From Pipra filicauda (Eukaryota; Chordata; Aves; Passeriformes; Pipridae), in contig NW_024104413.1 of the NCBI RefSeq assembly GCF_003945595.2, forward strand, positions 708,001 to 772,000: a stretch of 64,000 nt of DNA. The letters are read 5' to 3'. Each line of letters starts with the position of its first letter. Within the stretch, counting starts at the first letter, position 1. The notes below the pieces were generated by a model. That model was not told where the DNA came from, did not search any database, and worked only from the letters and a program-made list of their open reading frames with translations. The position numbers were made by a program, and so were the translations under genes. Shown piece by piece: positions 13,089 through 25,378 of the stretch.

Positions 13089-16000
13089 AAAGGAGGGGTG
13101 CAATATGATCCCATGGGGATGTGCACTCCTGCAAAGGAGACCCAAAATGAGGCTTCTGTGTCCCCTGACTTGCTGCACAACTTGACTGTAAGCAGATGTA
13201 CCCCAGGAGCAGAGGAGCACCACGCTGACTCCAGGCCCTGCTGTGCTCTTGGGGTGGTGCCCACTCCATGAAGTGGCTTTGGCAGGCCAATAGATCCTGT
13301 GTCCTGAATCCCAAGTGTGGAAGCAGGGACTCTGCCTGAGCACGCTGCACGTGATGTGATCCAACCATCAGAGGACACAGGCAGCTGTGGAGAGGTGCCA
13401 GCTGTGAGGGCAGCCCCAGCCTGAGGGTTGCCTGCTTTAGGGTAGGTCACTTATATCTTTTTATGGTTTTGATGGTTTTGCACATATTTTCATTGTGCTG
13501 CGCTTTGCTTTTGCAATCACATGTAAAAAACAGTCAGGATACATAAAAACAGGAAAGCTCTTTAATCTTAAGGTCATGAGAATGACACTTGACCTAGCAA
13601 AGCTACTTGTCCAGTTGCTTTGCTTCTAATACACTTGATTTTTTTCTTCAGTACTGACAGTGCTTCAAGCCTGTGGATTTCAGCTGTGGCTCCAACTATG
13701 AAGTTTTAGACAAGTGATGAGTCAAGGTACCTCTTGAGGGGACTATGGTAAACTAACAAATGATACCATCTCAGAAGAGCTCTTGCTCTCTTTCCACCAA
13801 TTTCTTCTTTTCTTGAAATATGTTCAAGAGTCTCGTAAGCAAATTGGTGGGTTTTGTTCATTGCATGATCTTCTTCAGCTAGTGAATATTAATTCTCCTA
13901 TTGGGTGAAATAATTAGAATAATGCAAATAGACCCAAGCAAGAGTTGCAAATTAAATGATGCTCTGATTACTTCAAAATAAACAAAGCAAGAAAAATACA
14001 TTGACTTTAACACCTAAATTCATTGTATAAGCAGAATCAAGAGGCTGAAGACCAGAAGGAATGTTAAAAGTTCCAGTGACCCTAAATCTTGGGTCATGCA
14101 ATTTGAGCTTTGCCATTGGAAAACTGTTGCACATATATGCTGTGTTTTAAAACCAACACTGATGACCCTGCAAGAACACTCAATGGAATCAAATTCCCAA
14201 AATCACTCAAGTCTGTGTTCAAACTATTCAACTTCAGAGCATGGCTACAAGGCACAGATATCACTTGTGGAAGTTTCCAAACCTAGACTGAACTTTGCAA
14301 TGGTGCCTATCCTTCACAAATGCTTTCACTACAATTTATAGGAGGGGATCACCCTTGTACAGGGCAGCTCATCCCAGTTTGGCAGCGGACCAGGCCAGCT
14401 TGCATTTGGCATGAGCAGGGAATGGCCCTGTCCCACCAAACTCCAAGAGTGCCACTTGGCAGCATCAGACCACATGGAGCTTTTCTACAGCTGCATTGCA
14501 GGTGAAGAGCAGAAACCCCTTATTTCAAACTCCTGCATTATCAGAAAACTTTTAGAGTTTCTCAGGCATTCAGCACAAACCCACAGTCTGTCTGACTGAG
14601 GGAGAATGCCTTGCAGCAGGATCGAGTTTTATCCGGCACCAGGTACACTGATAACCCTCCCTAATCAGTCGCTGATCTCTGCTTGGTGAAAGCACTCCCT
14701 GTGGTATTTTTACTGAAGCTATTTTTAAATGACAGTGTGATATTTTGTTTTCTTTTGCTCGTTTGTCAACGAAGAACTGGCTGTGCCGTGCGTCTGCTCT
14801 GACAAGAAACTTCCAGTTATTTTTCAGCCCATTCCAGCTGGGATGGAGGCAGGGCTGGAGAAAGTGCTGGCTGCAGGCAGGGTGAGCCCTCCAGGGAGCA
14901 GCAACCCTGCAGACCTCTGCCTGGCGGGGTCCCCGGCTGTGGGAAAAGCCTTCTAGGTTTCTTCTGACAGTGGTGCTCATTGTGTTTTGGGCTGGTTTCC
15001 ACAATTGTGTTGTTTTATGTTTAGCTGAGCTGCTGTTTACATGAATGTTGGAGTTTTGTTTTGTTGTGGGTTTTTTGTTTGGTTTTTTTGTGTCACTTGA
15101 ATTGCACTAGGTTTTCAAGGAATTACATTTTTAGGTTTAGGTTCGTGATGCTCTCAAAGCGTGAACATCTAAAAATTGAAAATTAAAACCTGTTATGTCC
15201 AAATGGCATCACTGCCTGGACAATTTGTGTTTCACCTTGTCAAACAGCTTTCCCAAACAGAGATGGAACAGGTTCCACCTCTTCATCCAAGCGCCTGGAC
15301 ATCGCTGCATGTTTCACAAAGGGCTGCATGTTTCACATGTCATTTCTCTCAAAAATTCATTACAGAGTGGCACTAGCCACTTTCTATCCTTCTAGGTTTC
15401 TTCTGCATGAAGGAAATATAAAATTCTTGCTGGAATTTTGCTGATTCCCAAGCCCTCCACCCTTAAGCACTATTGGATGACAGTTGTCCCACAGTTGCAT
15501 ACCAAGATTTTCTGCCCCATAAAATTCAGACATGAATGGCTCACAGAAGATAAAACTCTACTGGGAAATATGGATTGTCTATGAGTGAAGGGCTATTGGA
15601 CACAAAACATGTCTAACTAAATCCTGGAAAATTACATTCTCTGGTTTTAAGTCCTCTGTTGGTACATGGGCCCAAGATTCCTGTTTTATCCCAGGATTTG
15701 TTCCACCACCTTCCCTCACATATGACATGTACAATACTGCTTCCCTACAGAGCTAATCCCACAGACTTAATCAAGATTACTGCTCAGGTTGCTTGAATAC
15801 CATTCCATCTAAGAAACAGTGTTGGACCCAGTCTCAGGAGAGGATCAGTCTCTGCGGTCAGTCCTAGGAGCAGAACTAGATCTTTACTAAAATTTGCTGC
15901 CCTGATCCAGCAGATCCAGCAGTTGGAACAAGAAGGAGAATTGCATCCCTTCTTAGCCTTAGCTCTGCCAATTCCCACCAGTTACTGAAGCTGGTTTTTA

Positions 16001-19000
16001 CAGTGCAGAATCCAGTAGAACTAGATTGAAACCAACATGCTTTTTTCCCATTGAGGATCTGACTTGTATTCTAAAATATCTTCAATTTTCCAGTTCCTAA
16101 CACAAAAGCCATCAGGAAGACCAGATATAGCCTGACGGGTTAGATCTTAAAGATATGTTGGACACTAATAATTTCTGCTGCCTTTGGTTAAGATCCTCAA
16201 GGCAATAATAACGGAAGCTTTAAAAATATGTCCCTTATTCATCATGGCTTTACGTCAGAAGTTTACTGCTCTAATCATTAACTAGCCTGCTGCATTATCT
16301 ATGAAAATTGCTTGGTAATATTTATGAAATGTGACCTTTGTTAATTCAACGTTACAAAGTGTTGGATTCATTCTGTTTGCAAGTGGAACAGATTTCCAAA
16401 TCACTCTGCAATTAGTACAGTTTGATCTAACCAGCCTATCTCTGCATGGGGTAGCCTTCTACTGAAACAGCAGGATTGCTGTCAGAAATGGAATGTATTT
16501 TCCGTATGGCTGAAAGCATGGCTGTGACACCTGCTTGCACTACATCATCTTTGGCAAAGGTAATTGCTGAATGAATATTCTCAATAAGGGAAAACAGTAA
16601 CCAGACTAAGAAAGATTTTTGTTATGAGAAGTACCTCAATTAACAAAAATAAAAATATCCGTGACCAAAAATGATTGCTATGTTTAATATCGTCAGCAGA
16701 AACCAAGAGGAAACAGGACAATGTTAGGCTGAAATGGGCACAATTAGCCATTCCACAATGGATACAGGTAAAGGAATTGCAAGTGACAACAGGAAGATTC
16801 AGGAGACCAGGGGAGTCGAGATCCTTTGGTTTGAAATTCTCCAAATCACTCCCAAGGCCACCAATAGGAGGGGGTGGTAAGGTCCTTCCCCACCTAAAAA
16901 GTCCATCTTCCTGATCCACCTAATGCTACCACGGATTTCTGATTCTCACAGGACAACCTGTACAGCTTCAGCATATGTGGTGTTTTGGAGGAACCAAGTT
17001 TCACTGGAGCAACAAATGTGTTGGACAAGCGTCACGCAGTGAAGCCATGTGGCACCATTCAGCAGCAGATCACTAGCAATGTGCAGGGTCTGCCGCATTA
17101 TTATCATATTTTTCCATTCCCAGAGCTCTGCATGGTCAGTGTCAGCACTCCCAGTTTCAATACGGGATAACCAATGCCGTTCAATAACTCCAACTGGGAC
17201 TGCCTCATGTGACACACCACACTGGGAACAAACTGAGCATCTGTCAAACTAACCTGTCCCTGCGTTAGTCCCCTGAGTTTGTCCACTAGCAATGGACAAA
17301 ATCAGAGCTTGGTTTGACAAGACAAGTTAAGCTCTGATGAAATCTCTACGTAGACTCGTAAAAGACACCAGTCTGGCCCTGTGTTTGATTTTCCTCTAGC
17401 GTGACATCTGACTGTGCTTTCCTCTGCAGGAAACAAACGTCCTCTTGGATAAAGCAGGGACTGGAAAGCCACAGAGACACCCACTCTCATGTTCTGTTCC
17501 CAATGTGGGAACAGAGAAGGAGGCTGAGGCAGAGTTGAAATGGGATGGGGAGCAGGTCCTCATCCAGGACAAGCTGGTGCAGCTGCTCTGCAGACAGCAC
17601 AGCTCTAACAGGCCAAGGGTAGTTTGATGTGGAGGCAGCAGCACAGGCTGCAGAAAGCCCTGCCCGTGCTCTGCTGCCAGTCAGTCCTCTGTGGTTCATG
17701 ATTTGGTCCTAAAATTTGAAGCTGCCTGCAAGCCTGGGCAGCTGCCTGCAGTGCCTGATGAACCTCTCCTCTCCCTGTGTCCTTGACAATGTGCCGGAAA
17801 ACAGAAGAGCTGCTAAGGAAACAAATGTGAGTTGTGCCTGTGAATTACCTGGGTTTCTTGGCATCTGGCTGAAAATTGTGGCACTCGTTCCCAGAACTCA
17901 CCAGAATCAGGGAATCCTCCTTCCTCCACGTCACTCCGCTGTCTCCCAAGGGAAAGGAAAAAAATACAGACGTTTGAACAAGGAAATAGCAAGTGAGAAT
18001 ACAGAGACGTGTACAGGCTTTTATGATATGGGAACTGGGGAAAAAACAGGCTCCACAAGTACCAGTACCATGAGCTGCAGCATTACCTGCTAGTGGCAGT
18101 CGGGAGAGGGACCCTCTGACAGGCTGCATTCAGCACAGCCCACTTACCCTCCAGGTGCATTTATTTGGATGCCTATCCCATTTCCCAAAATTGTTACCTA
18201 ACATGGGAAAATTTGGAAGGGGTTAAATCACGTGCTGTGAACCAACTGTCAAGAAGGAGAAGATTTGAGAATGAACATGTGAAACCAGGGAGAAGGGGAA
18301 CAAGCAGCTGCTCTGATGGGATGAGCTCAGCCCCTCCAGGTGTCCCAGGAACACAAAGATGTTCCCTGGCAGCCACGGTGAAGGCAACGGGACTGGCAGT
18401 GACTGCATCACTCAGAAGTGGGGCAGCAACAGCACAGGCATAGCTGCCCTCTGGCTTCTTGCTGGGGCTCCATCACATGCATTTATTGCAGTTGCATGTG
18501 CCCACACTGGTGCAGAATGGGTGAAGTCCTGAGGGGATCTGGCTATCCCACAGCTCTGAGGCAGGCACAGATCCAGGGAAAGAGGGAGGCTGGGAGAGAA
18601 GAAATGGTCTGGCCAAAAACATGTCTAGAAATCCCCAGGGTCCTGCTGGAGAGCAGTGCTAGAGCCAGGTTCCTCCCCACTGAGCTGAGCAAGTTCCCCT
18701 CAGCAGCAATCAACGCAATGTTTTCTCAGAATCAAGGATTGCTCCATCAGACAAAAGATTTTCCTCCTACTGGGTCCTTCCTCAAAGATGGGGCTCTATC
18801 TACCATCCACTGCTGTTCCCTTTCAGGAAACACATGTATGAGTGAGTGTGGTGTGAGAGCACCCTCACATCTTTGTAGTGTCTATGACATCCCAGCATCC
18901 GCAGTGTGAAATCCCCATTCGGTTTGAGGTCTTCTCTTTGCCTTTTTTTCCAACCACTTCAGCATTTTTGAGCTTCTGAAAGTGTAGGAGTTTCTACTTT

Positions 19001-19073
19001 TTTGCATAACTAGGAAATTGAGAGCTGTGGTTTATCTACTTGTTTCCTGTGAAACAAAAAGGGCTGAGAGATT

Positions 19074-19099
19074 GGGGGAGTGTGTGGGGTGGGGTGGGG
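19074..19099 (+). other. G-quadruplex motif
   Basis: Four G runs (GGGGG, GGGG, GGGG, GGGG) separated by loops of 7, 1 and 1 nt. This meets the usual intramolecular quadruplex pattern. It lies in intergenic DNA 11.6 kb upstream of MXD4. Confidence 0.7.
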
Positions 19100-21265
19100 T
19101 GTTTAGATAAGGCTGCCTAGAGAGTACAAGGATGAGCATGCAGTATCATGAGGAGAGATTTTTCCCTGGGTCCCACTGGCATAAAGAGAAGACTGCAACC
19201 ACATTTGTCTGTGGAACTAGACTTGGCTGTGGACTTGACTTCTGAGAAGTATCCCTCACTCCCAAAGGGATGTGCTGCCGCTTGCTGTCACTGTACCTCT
19301 CAGGCTGTGGTTCAATGGCCATGGCAGTCCTCCTCTCTTGCCAAGGGGCCCTGCAGTGCTGGCCAAGCACCCTCTTCTTCACCAACGTTAGTGACATTTT
19401 CTGCTGTGAAAATCCTTTCCCACATGGCAGTGTTTGCCACAGAAAAGTTCTGTTGACTAGGAGGTGTTTTGAACAACTTGACAAGGAAGGGGCATGGAGG
19501 GTGAGGGATGGTCCATCCATGAAGATAGGGGCAGCACTGATGGAGAGCTTGGTGCTCCCCATCAGGCTGCCCTTTCCCATCCAAGCCTCAGCCCTGAGAT
19601 GGGCTGGGACTGCCAGGATGGGGAAATGGCTCAGGGAAAGCAGGAGGAAGGCATGCCATGATTCAGCAGCACTCCTTTTTGCAGTCAGCATTCCAGCTGC
19701 CAGAAGAAGGCAAAGTTTCTGTTTGAAAATGTTTTCAGTTGAATATATCATAAAAAGTAATAACATATATTTCAAGATGTAAACAGTAGCTCTTTTCCTC
19801 TAGCAAGAAAAAAAAAGGCAATAAGGCAATTACAGCCTTTGTGTGTTGCTAGCTGTTTACTAACATGTAACATAACTCTAGGGATCAAAAGTGGGGGAAA
19901 GAAACTGGATTAAAGGAAATGTGGGCTTTTTTTAACTGAAAGTGTGCACCATAAAACCATTATGCTGAGAGGATGACTAATGTAACCAGTGTGTGTTTTG
20001 AAGCGTGTCATGAACACTTTTTATGCTTTCTGAACACACAAAGAGAAACCCCAGGAGAGAATTAATTTACAAATCTGATTAAGCATAGTGCCTAAGTGGC
20101 AAAAAGCATCATACAATAAATAGTAGACTCCACAGGTGAGCAAAGCTTTAAAAAAAATAAAACAAACATACTCTACAAAGAGCCCAGATGTGTGCATTTT
20201 GGATAGTTTAATGTGTTTGATTAGATGTCAGAGGTACAGACAATGAAAACAGAGGTCACGTGGAAGTAATAATACTGACCTCTTCTTCATTAAGCCATCA
20301 TACTGCCTGCTAGTGTAAAGCACATATCTGAATTTGGAAAGCAAAGGCAAGGCTGTAAACACAAGAATGAGTCCTAGGATAAGGATTTTCTGCTTGATGT
20401 CAAGGAAGATTTTAAGAGTATTGTTTGGCCAGTCATAGAGGAATAAGCAGGGGTGGACCAAGAACCTGCCACCTCCTGGGTTTTTTTTCTCCTCACCAGA
20501 GACAACCTGTTCCCCCACCACTGACCCACAGAGTAGGGCCAATCTACCCCAGCACCAAGTCTTTCCCCTTGGGTGCAAGACCTGTGCTGCATCACACAAG
20601 GTCATAACAAGGTCCTGCTCCAGCCACTTTTGGCACCAGTCTTGGCTCCTTGAGTCTCAACAAAAGCTACCTTTTGTAGCTGGTTGTGTCAGCCTTTGTT
20701 CACTCACAGTTATTGGGTAGTTTATGATAATGTTTCAGAACTGAGCAGTACTACTGCTCAGCAATCAGGGGTTACCTCTCTTGAGGGACTTCCTGAGTTC
20801 ACAGGAGTTTGGATGCTAATTACAATACCTTGTAGCCATAGATCAGGGGCGCCTTCAAACTCCAGACATGTTTATTAGAAGTTAAAGCTTTCAGTCTAAC
20901 CAGTGCACTTCTGAATATTACACCTATCTTTTTATACAAAGGGAATATACTTTTACTAATCTTCTCACCCCCCTGGCATAACTGACAGCATGCATAACAC
21001 TTAAACAACCTTCGTTATTTAATTCAAAAACAGAGAGGTGACAGAGTGACCTGGCATGACTTAGACTTTCCCATGTGAGTGAGTGGTGAAATGCCCTTTC
21101 CTAATACTGTCATGGCAGTTGTCTGATATAGGTCTACCTTTCACCATCCTTAGCACATCCAAATGGGAGGCAAAAGTGAAAGTCCATCCCTGTGTTACAC
21201 TGGTCCCAGTGAACAGAAGAAGGACCATTTTGTGGTGAAAGCCCTGAACTGGACTTGAGGTATCC

Positions 21266-21285
21266 AAGTTACTACAAGTTACTAC
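21266..21285. repeat. Perfect 10-bp direct duplication
   Basis: AAGTTACTAC occurs twice in direct tandem. This is a small local duplication without evident function. Confidence 0.8.
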
Positions 21286-22013
21286 AGGTATCCCATTCCT
21301 CTAGTAAAGAGATCCAGGGATTTTTCTGGTTTTCTACTTCCCCTTTCATAGGGAAGATTTATTTGTAACTACTTTCTCCTACCTTTGTCTGTTTTCTCTG
21401 TGTTGACTGTCAGGTCTTCACATTAGAAAAAGCTCTCTCACTGTGTGTAGGTCATCTAGACTAGTCTCCTGTAGATACCAAGAGACCAGCAACAATGAAG
21501 AAGAGCTGAAGAGCTGCCAGCATCCTGAGAAGGTGGAAAAAAGGAGAATCCATTAAGTAATGCCCTGAAACTTCTCTTCTGCGGGCTGGTAAAACACACA
21601 TTCACTTACACAATGCAGGCACTGTCAGTGAGGCAGGAAGTTGTGTCCTCGGTATCAGGTCTCTGTGCTGTAACTGCAGGGAGTCCAACACCTTGGACGT
21701 GGCTCAGGCAGAGAATCTGTGTCACACGAAAGAGAGGAATGGAAACAGTGTGAAGCCATCGGCAACAAAGGAAGGCGAACAAAAACAGGACAGAAGGGAT
21801 CAGAGACACAGAGCCAAGTACAAGGCAAAAAAACAAACCTGTGGAAAGCTGGTAGGAAAACAAATAAAGTAAGTTTAAATTCTCCATCCTGCCTCCCAGT
21901 TTCTTCCACCTCACTAGCTCCTTGTTACTGAAATTTTCTCCCAGGGCTAAAATCAACACAAAAGACATGGCATCCCACATGACACTTGCAGAGTAAAACA
22001 TCTGCTTGAGGAT

Positions 22014-22651
22014 GAATCATAGAATCACAGAATATCCTGAGTTGGAAGGGACCCACAACGATCATCAAAGTCCAACTTCTGGCCCTGCACAGGACACCCC
22101 CAAGAACCCCCATGTGCCCGAGAGTGTTGTCCAAACACTCCTTAAACTCTGTCAGGCTTGGTGCTATAACCACTTCCCTGGGGAGCTTGTTCCAGTGCCC
22201 AACCACCCTCTGGGTGAAGAACCTTTTCCTAGTATCTAACCCACCCTGACACAATTTCAGGCCATTCCCTTGGGTCCTGTCACTGGTCACCACAGAGAAG
22301 AGATTAGTGCCTGCCTCTCCTCTTCCCCTCCCAAGGAAGTTGTAACTTCAGTGAGGTCTCCCCTCAGTCTCCTTTTCTCCAGGCTGAACAGACCAAGGAC
22401 CTCAGCCACACCCCATACGGCTTCTCCTCAAGGCCCTTCTCCATCTTCGTTGCTCTCCTTTGGACTCTCTCTAATGGCTTATTATCTTTCTTATATTGCA
22501 GTGCCCCAGACTGCCTCAATGTTCACAGTGAGGCTGCCCCAGTGCAGAGCAGAGCAGGACAATCCCCTCCCTGGACTGGCTGGCGATGCTTTGCCTGATG
22601 CCCCCCAGGACAAGGTTGGCCCTCCTGGCTGCCAGGGCACTGCTGACTCAT
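22014..22651 (-). mobile_element. CR1 LINE fragment, 5'-truncated, 3' end on - strand
   Basis: Read on the + strand it opens with gaatcatagaatcacagaat, the reverse complement of the short terminal repeats that end avian CR1 elements, followed by gttggaagggacc. On the - strand 22221-22168 translates to FFTQRVVGHWNKLPREVV, the C-terminal end of the CR1 ORF2 protein (endonuclease and reverse transcriptase). About 640 bp remain, so nearly all of the coding region is missing, as is usual for CR1 copies. Not capable of transposition. Confidence 0.92.
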
Positions 22652-22899
22652 AGAAAGGTTTGCATTTTGCATACATCACATTTAGCAGATACAGTGCTGT
22701 GTGGGTTACGTAAGGCTGGGTCGTAACCCCCACATGCTACAGCATCTTACATTCTGGTCCCCAAACAGACAGAGCAGTTTAAGTGGTATTTTTTTGCACA
22801 CAAGATTGCTTTTGGCAAATTGTCCCTTTTGGAGGCCATTCCTTTTTACCTCCATGATGTCAAAGAAGTGTTTTGGGGTTGTTGAGCAAAGATCTTTCC

Positions 22900-24700
22900 T
22901 TTGCTGGGATTTAGTGCCTCAAGCAAAGCCCTGAACCCAACACTCATCTTGAAGGTTTAGCTGGGAAGAATTATAGGGAAGCTGCACATAGGATAATTGT
23001 TTGGCCAGACCTATGCATCCCACCTGTGAGCCCTAAAAAAAGTAATCACTAAATCAGTCCTATCCACACAGCTATAGTAGGAGTCTGACAACAGTTAGAT
23101 ACTCATTAACATGATTGATTTCCCATTATCTAATTAATTACTGCAGATTTCACATTTTTATGTTACTTGCTTTGCCATTTGTCCAAGAACAGCAAATGGC
23201 CCATCACCACAAAGTGATGGCACTGAATTTGTACCTTGCATTTTTCCCCAAATTGGTGCAAAACTATAATCAGGCACTGGCAAGAGTGGCCCAGGAGGTC
23301 CCTGGGTGCTCCATCCCCTGCCTGAGGCTGGAGCCAAGCCTCTTGCCAGCTTCTCATGCTGGAGGTGCCAAAGGTTCCCCAGGTAGCCTAGCCCAGTGCC
23401 TTGCTGTCCTCATCAACAGAACATTTTGCTGATATCTGACCTCCTTGTTGCAGCTTCTTCCTCTCTTGGATGCTGAAAGCTGATGATTTCCTGCTTGCAC
23501 TAGCTTTTTTGTTGCATAAGGAAGGGAGCTTGTTACAGTCATCCCACCTGACACTTCACTGTTTCCTTATGTATACCACGAAGAGAGTTGGCCATTTTCC
23601 TTGCTTTAAGTGGAATAAGAGACTGCAAGACAGTGTGAAATCAAGGCCATAATTTTTTATTCTAAACCATACGTTACCGATACAGTTCCTACAGAGTGCT
23701 CATCTAACATTCAGTTTCATTTCTCCATAGGAGTAATTAGCTTGCAATGAGGAAAATCATTTAATTAGGCCCACAACTGATTAGAGCCTGGTGCATAGCC
23801 TATCGAAATAAAGGAGAAGACACAAATTGATTTCAACATGTTTTGGGTCAGACCCAATCTTCCAAAGCAAATAGAGAGATAAGACAGCATCTGCTGAGTA
23901 TTCACCTGCCAAGTCTTTGTACTGATCTCTAATTTTAGGTCCTACAGGCAATTGTCCAGGTTATTTACCACCTGGGATGTTTTGATCTTCTCTCAAACGT
24001 GTGTATTGATGTACGAGCTCTCTTATCTCTACCACGATAACACTGGCCCAACTATACCAGCAGTATGAGGCTCAAGATCAATACTGATTCCTCCATCATT
24101 CAGCCAAACAGCATTTTATTTACCTAATTACTAATATCTATTAAGGGCCTGGACTGGAAAATCTTGACTAAGCAGTCTAAAATGCGTGAGTTGGACATGC
24201 TATAGAAATGCAGAGTATTATCATCACTGCACAATATGGGATGTAACTACAATCTTCCCGTCACAGATTCACTTGGTTCCCTTACAGCTTACACAAATAA
24301 GTGACAGAATCCTATGGCTGGCAGTAGATTTTCATCAGCCACATTAGGTATTATTTTTTCCCTACTGGGAATAGATCTCAGCAATTTGCTTACCTAATTA
24401 CTGCAGGCCTATAAATATGTTACAGATATCTGTCCTCTGATAAAAACCTGTTCTCCCATATAGGTATGCAGACACTTGGCTCCTGGAGAATGGCTGTATG
24501 GAAAGACATCACGGGTCCACCTCTAATTTCCTTCTCATCTCAAAAGCTGATTCACCCAGATTACAACTCAGTAGATTTTGCATGTCCAAGCACCCAGGTG
24601 AGCAATTTCCATGCTTAAATTTGTAAATATAACTTATTCTTTCTTGGTTCCTCCTCCATAATAAATATTCTATAAACTAACAGCCTCTATCTATTTTATT
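22900..24700. other. AT-rich stop-dense tract with repeated TAATTA motifs
   Basis: No frame above 60 codons occurs on either strand from 23653 to 25006. TTACCTAATTACT is repeated exactly at 24120-24132 and 24390-24402, and TAATTACTGCAG occurs at 23135 and 24395. TAATTA is the core of many homeodomain sites. This makes it a candidate enhancer region, unproven. Confidence 0.25.
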
Positions 24701-24868
24701 GGTCTCTATAGGACACATGAACTCATTCTTCCATATCCAGATGGATTTTCAGACAAAAGTGCAATACAAATTCATTGGAGCTTCTTCTTATAAACTCAGC
24801 AGACATGACTGACAGATACCCAGGATGCCGGTTCCTCGGGTAGAGAAAATGCTATGTTTTTTACTTTA

Positions 24869-24982
24869 CAGAATCACAGAATCAATTAGGTTGGAAAAGA
24901 CCTCTGAGACCATTGAGTTCAACCTATGACTGAACACCACCATGTCAACCAGACCATGGCAGTAAGTGAATGCCATGTTCTA
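24869..24982 (-). mobile_element. Short CR1 3'-end fragment
   Basis: Begins cagaatcacagaatcaatta and continues ggttggaaaagacctctgag, then a block ending near gccatgttct. This matches the terminal about 110 bp of an avian CR1 subfamily in reverse orientation. It carries no coding sequence and differs in sequence from the copy at 22014, so it is a separate insertion. Confidence 0.87.
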
Positions 24983-25298
24983 AGCATAGATGTCATTGAG
25001 ACTTTGTTACTGACTCATTTTGTTCATAAAGCCCAATTGCCTCCGTCCTGAAGGGGACATTCTGTTTGCCAAAGGCAGGCTGGCTTCAGCTCCCTTTGCC
25101 AGCACATGTGCACAACCGTGCTCTGTTTCTCTCTCTGTCCTGGACTGCAGCAGGGTGCTAAGCATTAAGGCTGAATATTCTTTTACTGCTATATGATGGG
25201 CTTTTGTCAAAGTTACCTAACAAGAAGGCCACTCTAACAAAGTGTGTCTGAGCCATGATTTCTTCAAAGCCTCTTTGCATTGCACTAGTTTATATATT

Positions 25299-25378
25299 TT
25301 GTGGAAGCTTAATGCAACAGAAGCGTACACAAAGCCCCTTGTGGAAGCTTAATGCAATACAAGCATACGCAAGGACCC
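25299..25378. repeat. Two-copy 40-bp tandem repeat
   Basis: Units 25299-25338 and 25339-25378 both start ttgtggaagcttaatgcaa and match at about 34 of 40 positions. Each holds an AAGCTT. No longer array is present. Origin is unknown; a local duplication is the simplest reading. Confidence 0.85.

Larger units (their letters stand above)
9791..22013. other. Intergenic DNA with unrecognised open frames
   Basis: The longer frames here (11731-12180 -, 149 codons; 12858-13364 -, 168 codons; 18418-18909 +, 163 codons; 19146-19775 -, 209 codons, overlapped on + by 19270-19782, 170 codons) show no domain, signal peptide or family motif that I recognise. They lie in moderately GC-rich patches where long chance frames are expected. 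Part of a non-coding transcript or of a lineage-specific gene cannot be excluded. Confidence 0.5.

Noticed and set aside
12858..13450. Three overlapping 129-168 codon frames on the - strand as a gene
   Set aside because: All three frames of the same strand are open, a sign of base composition rather than coding; no motif recognised.
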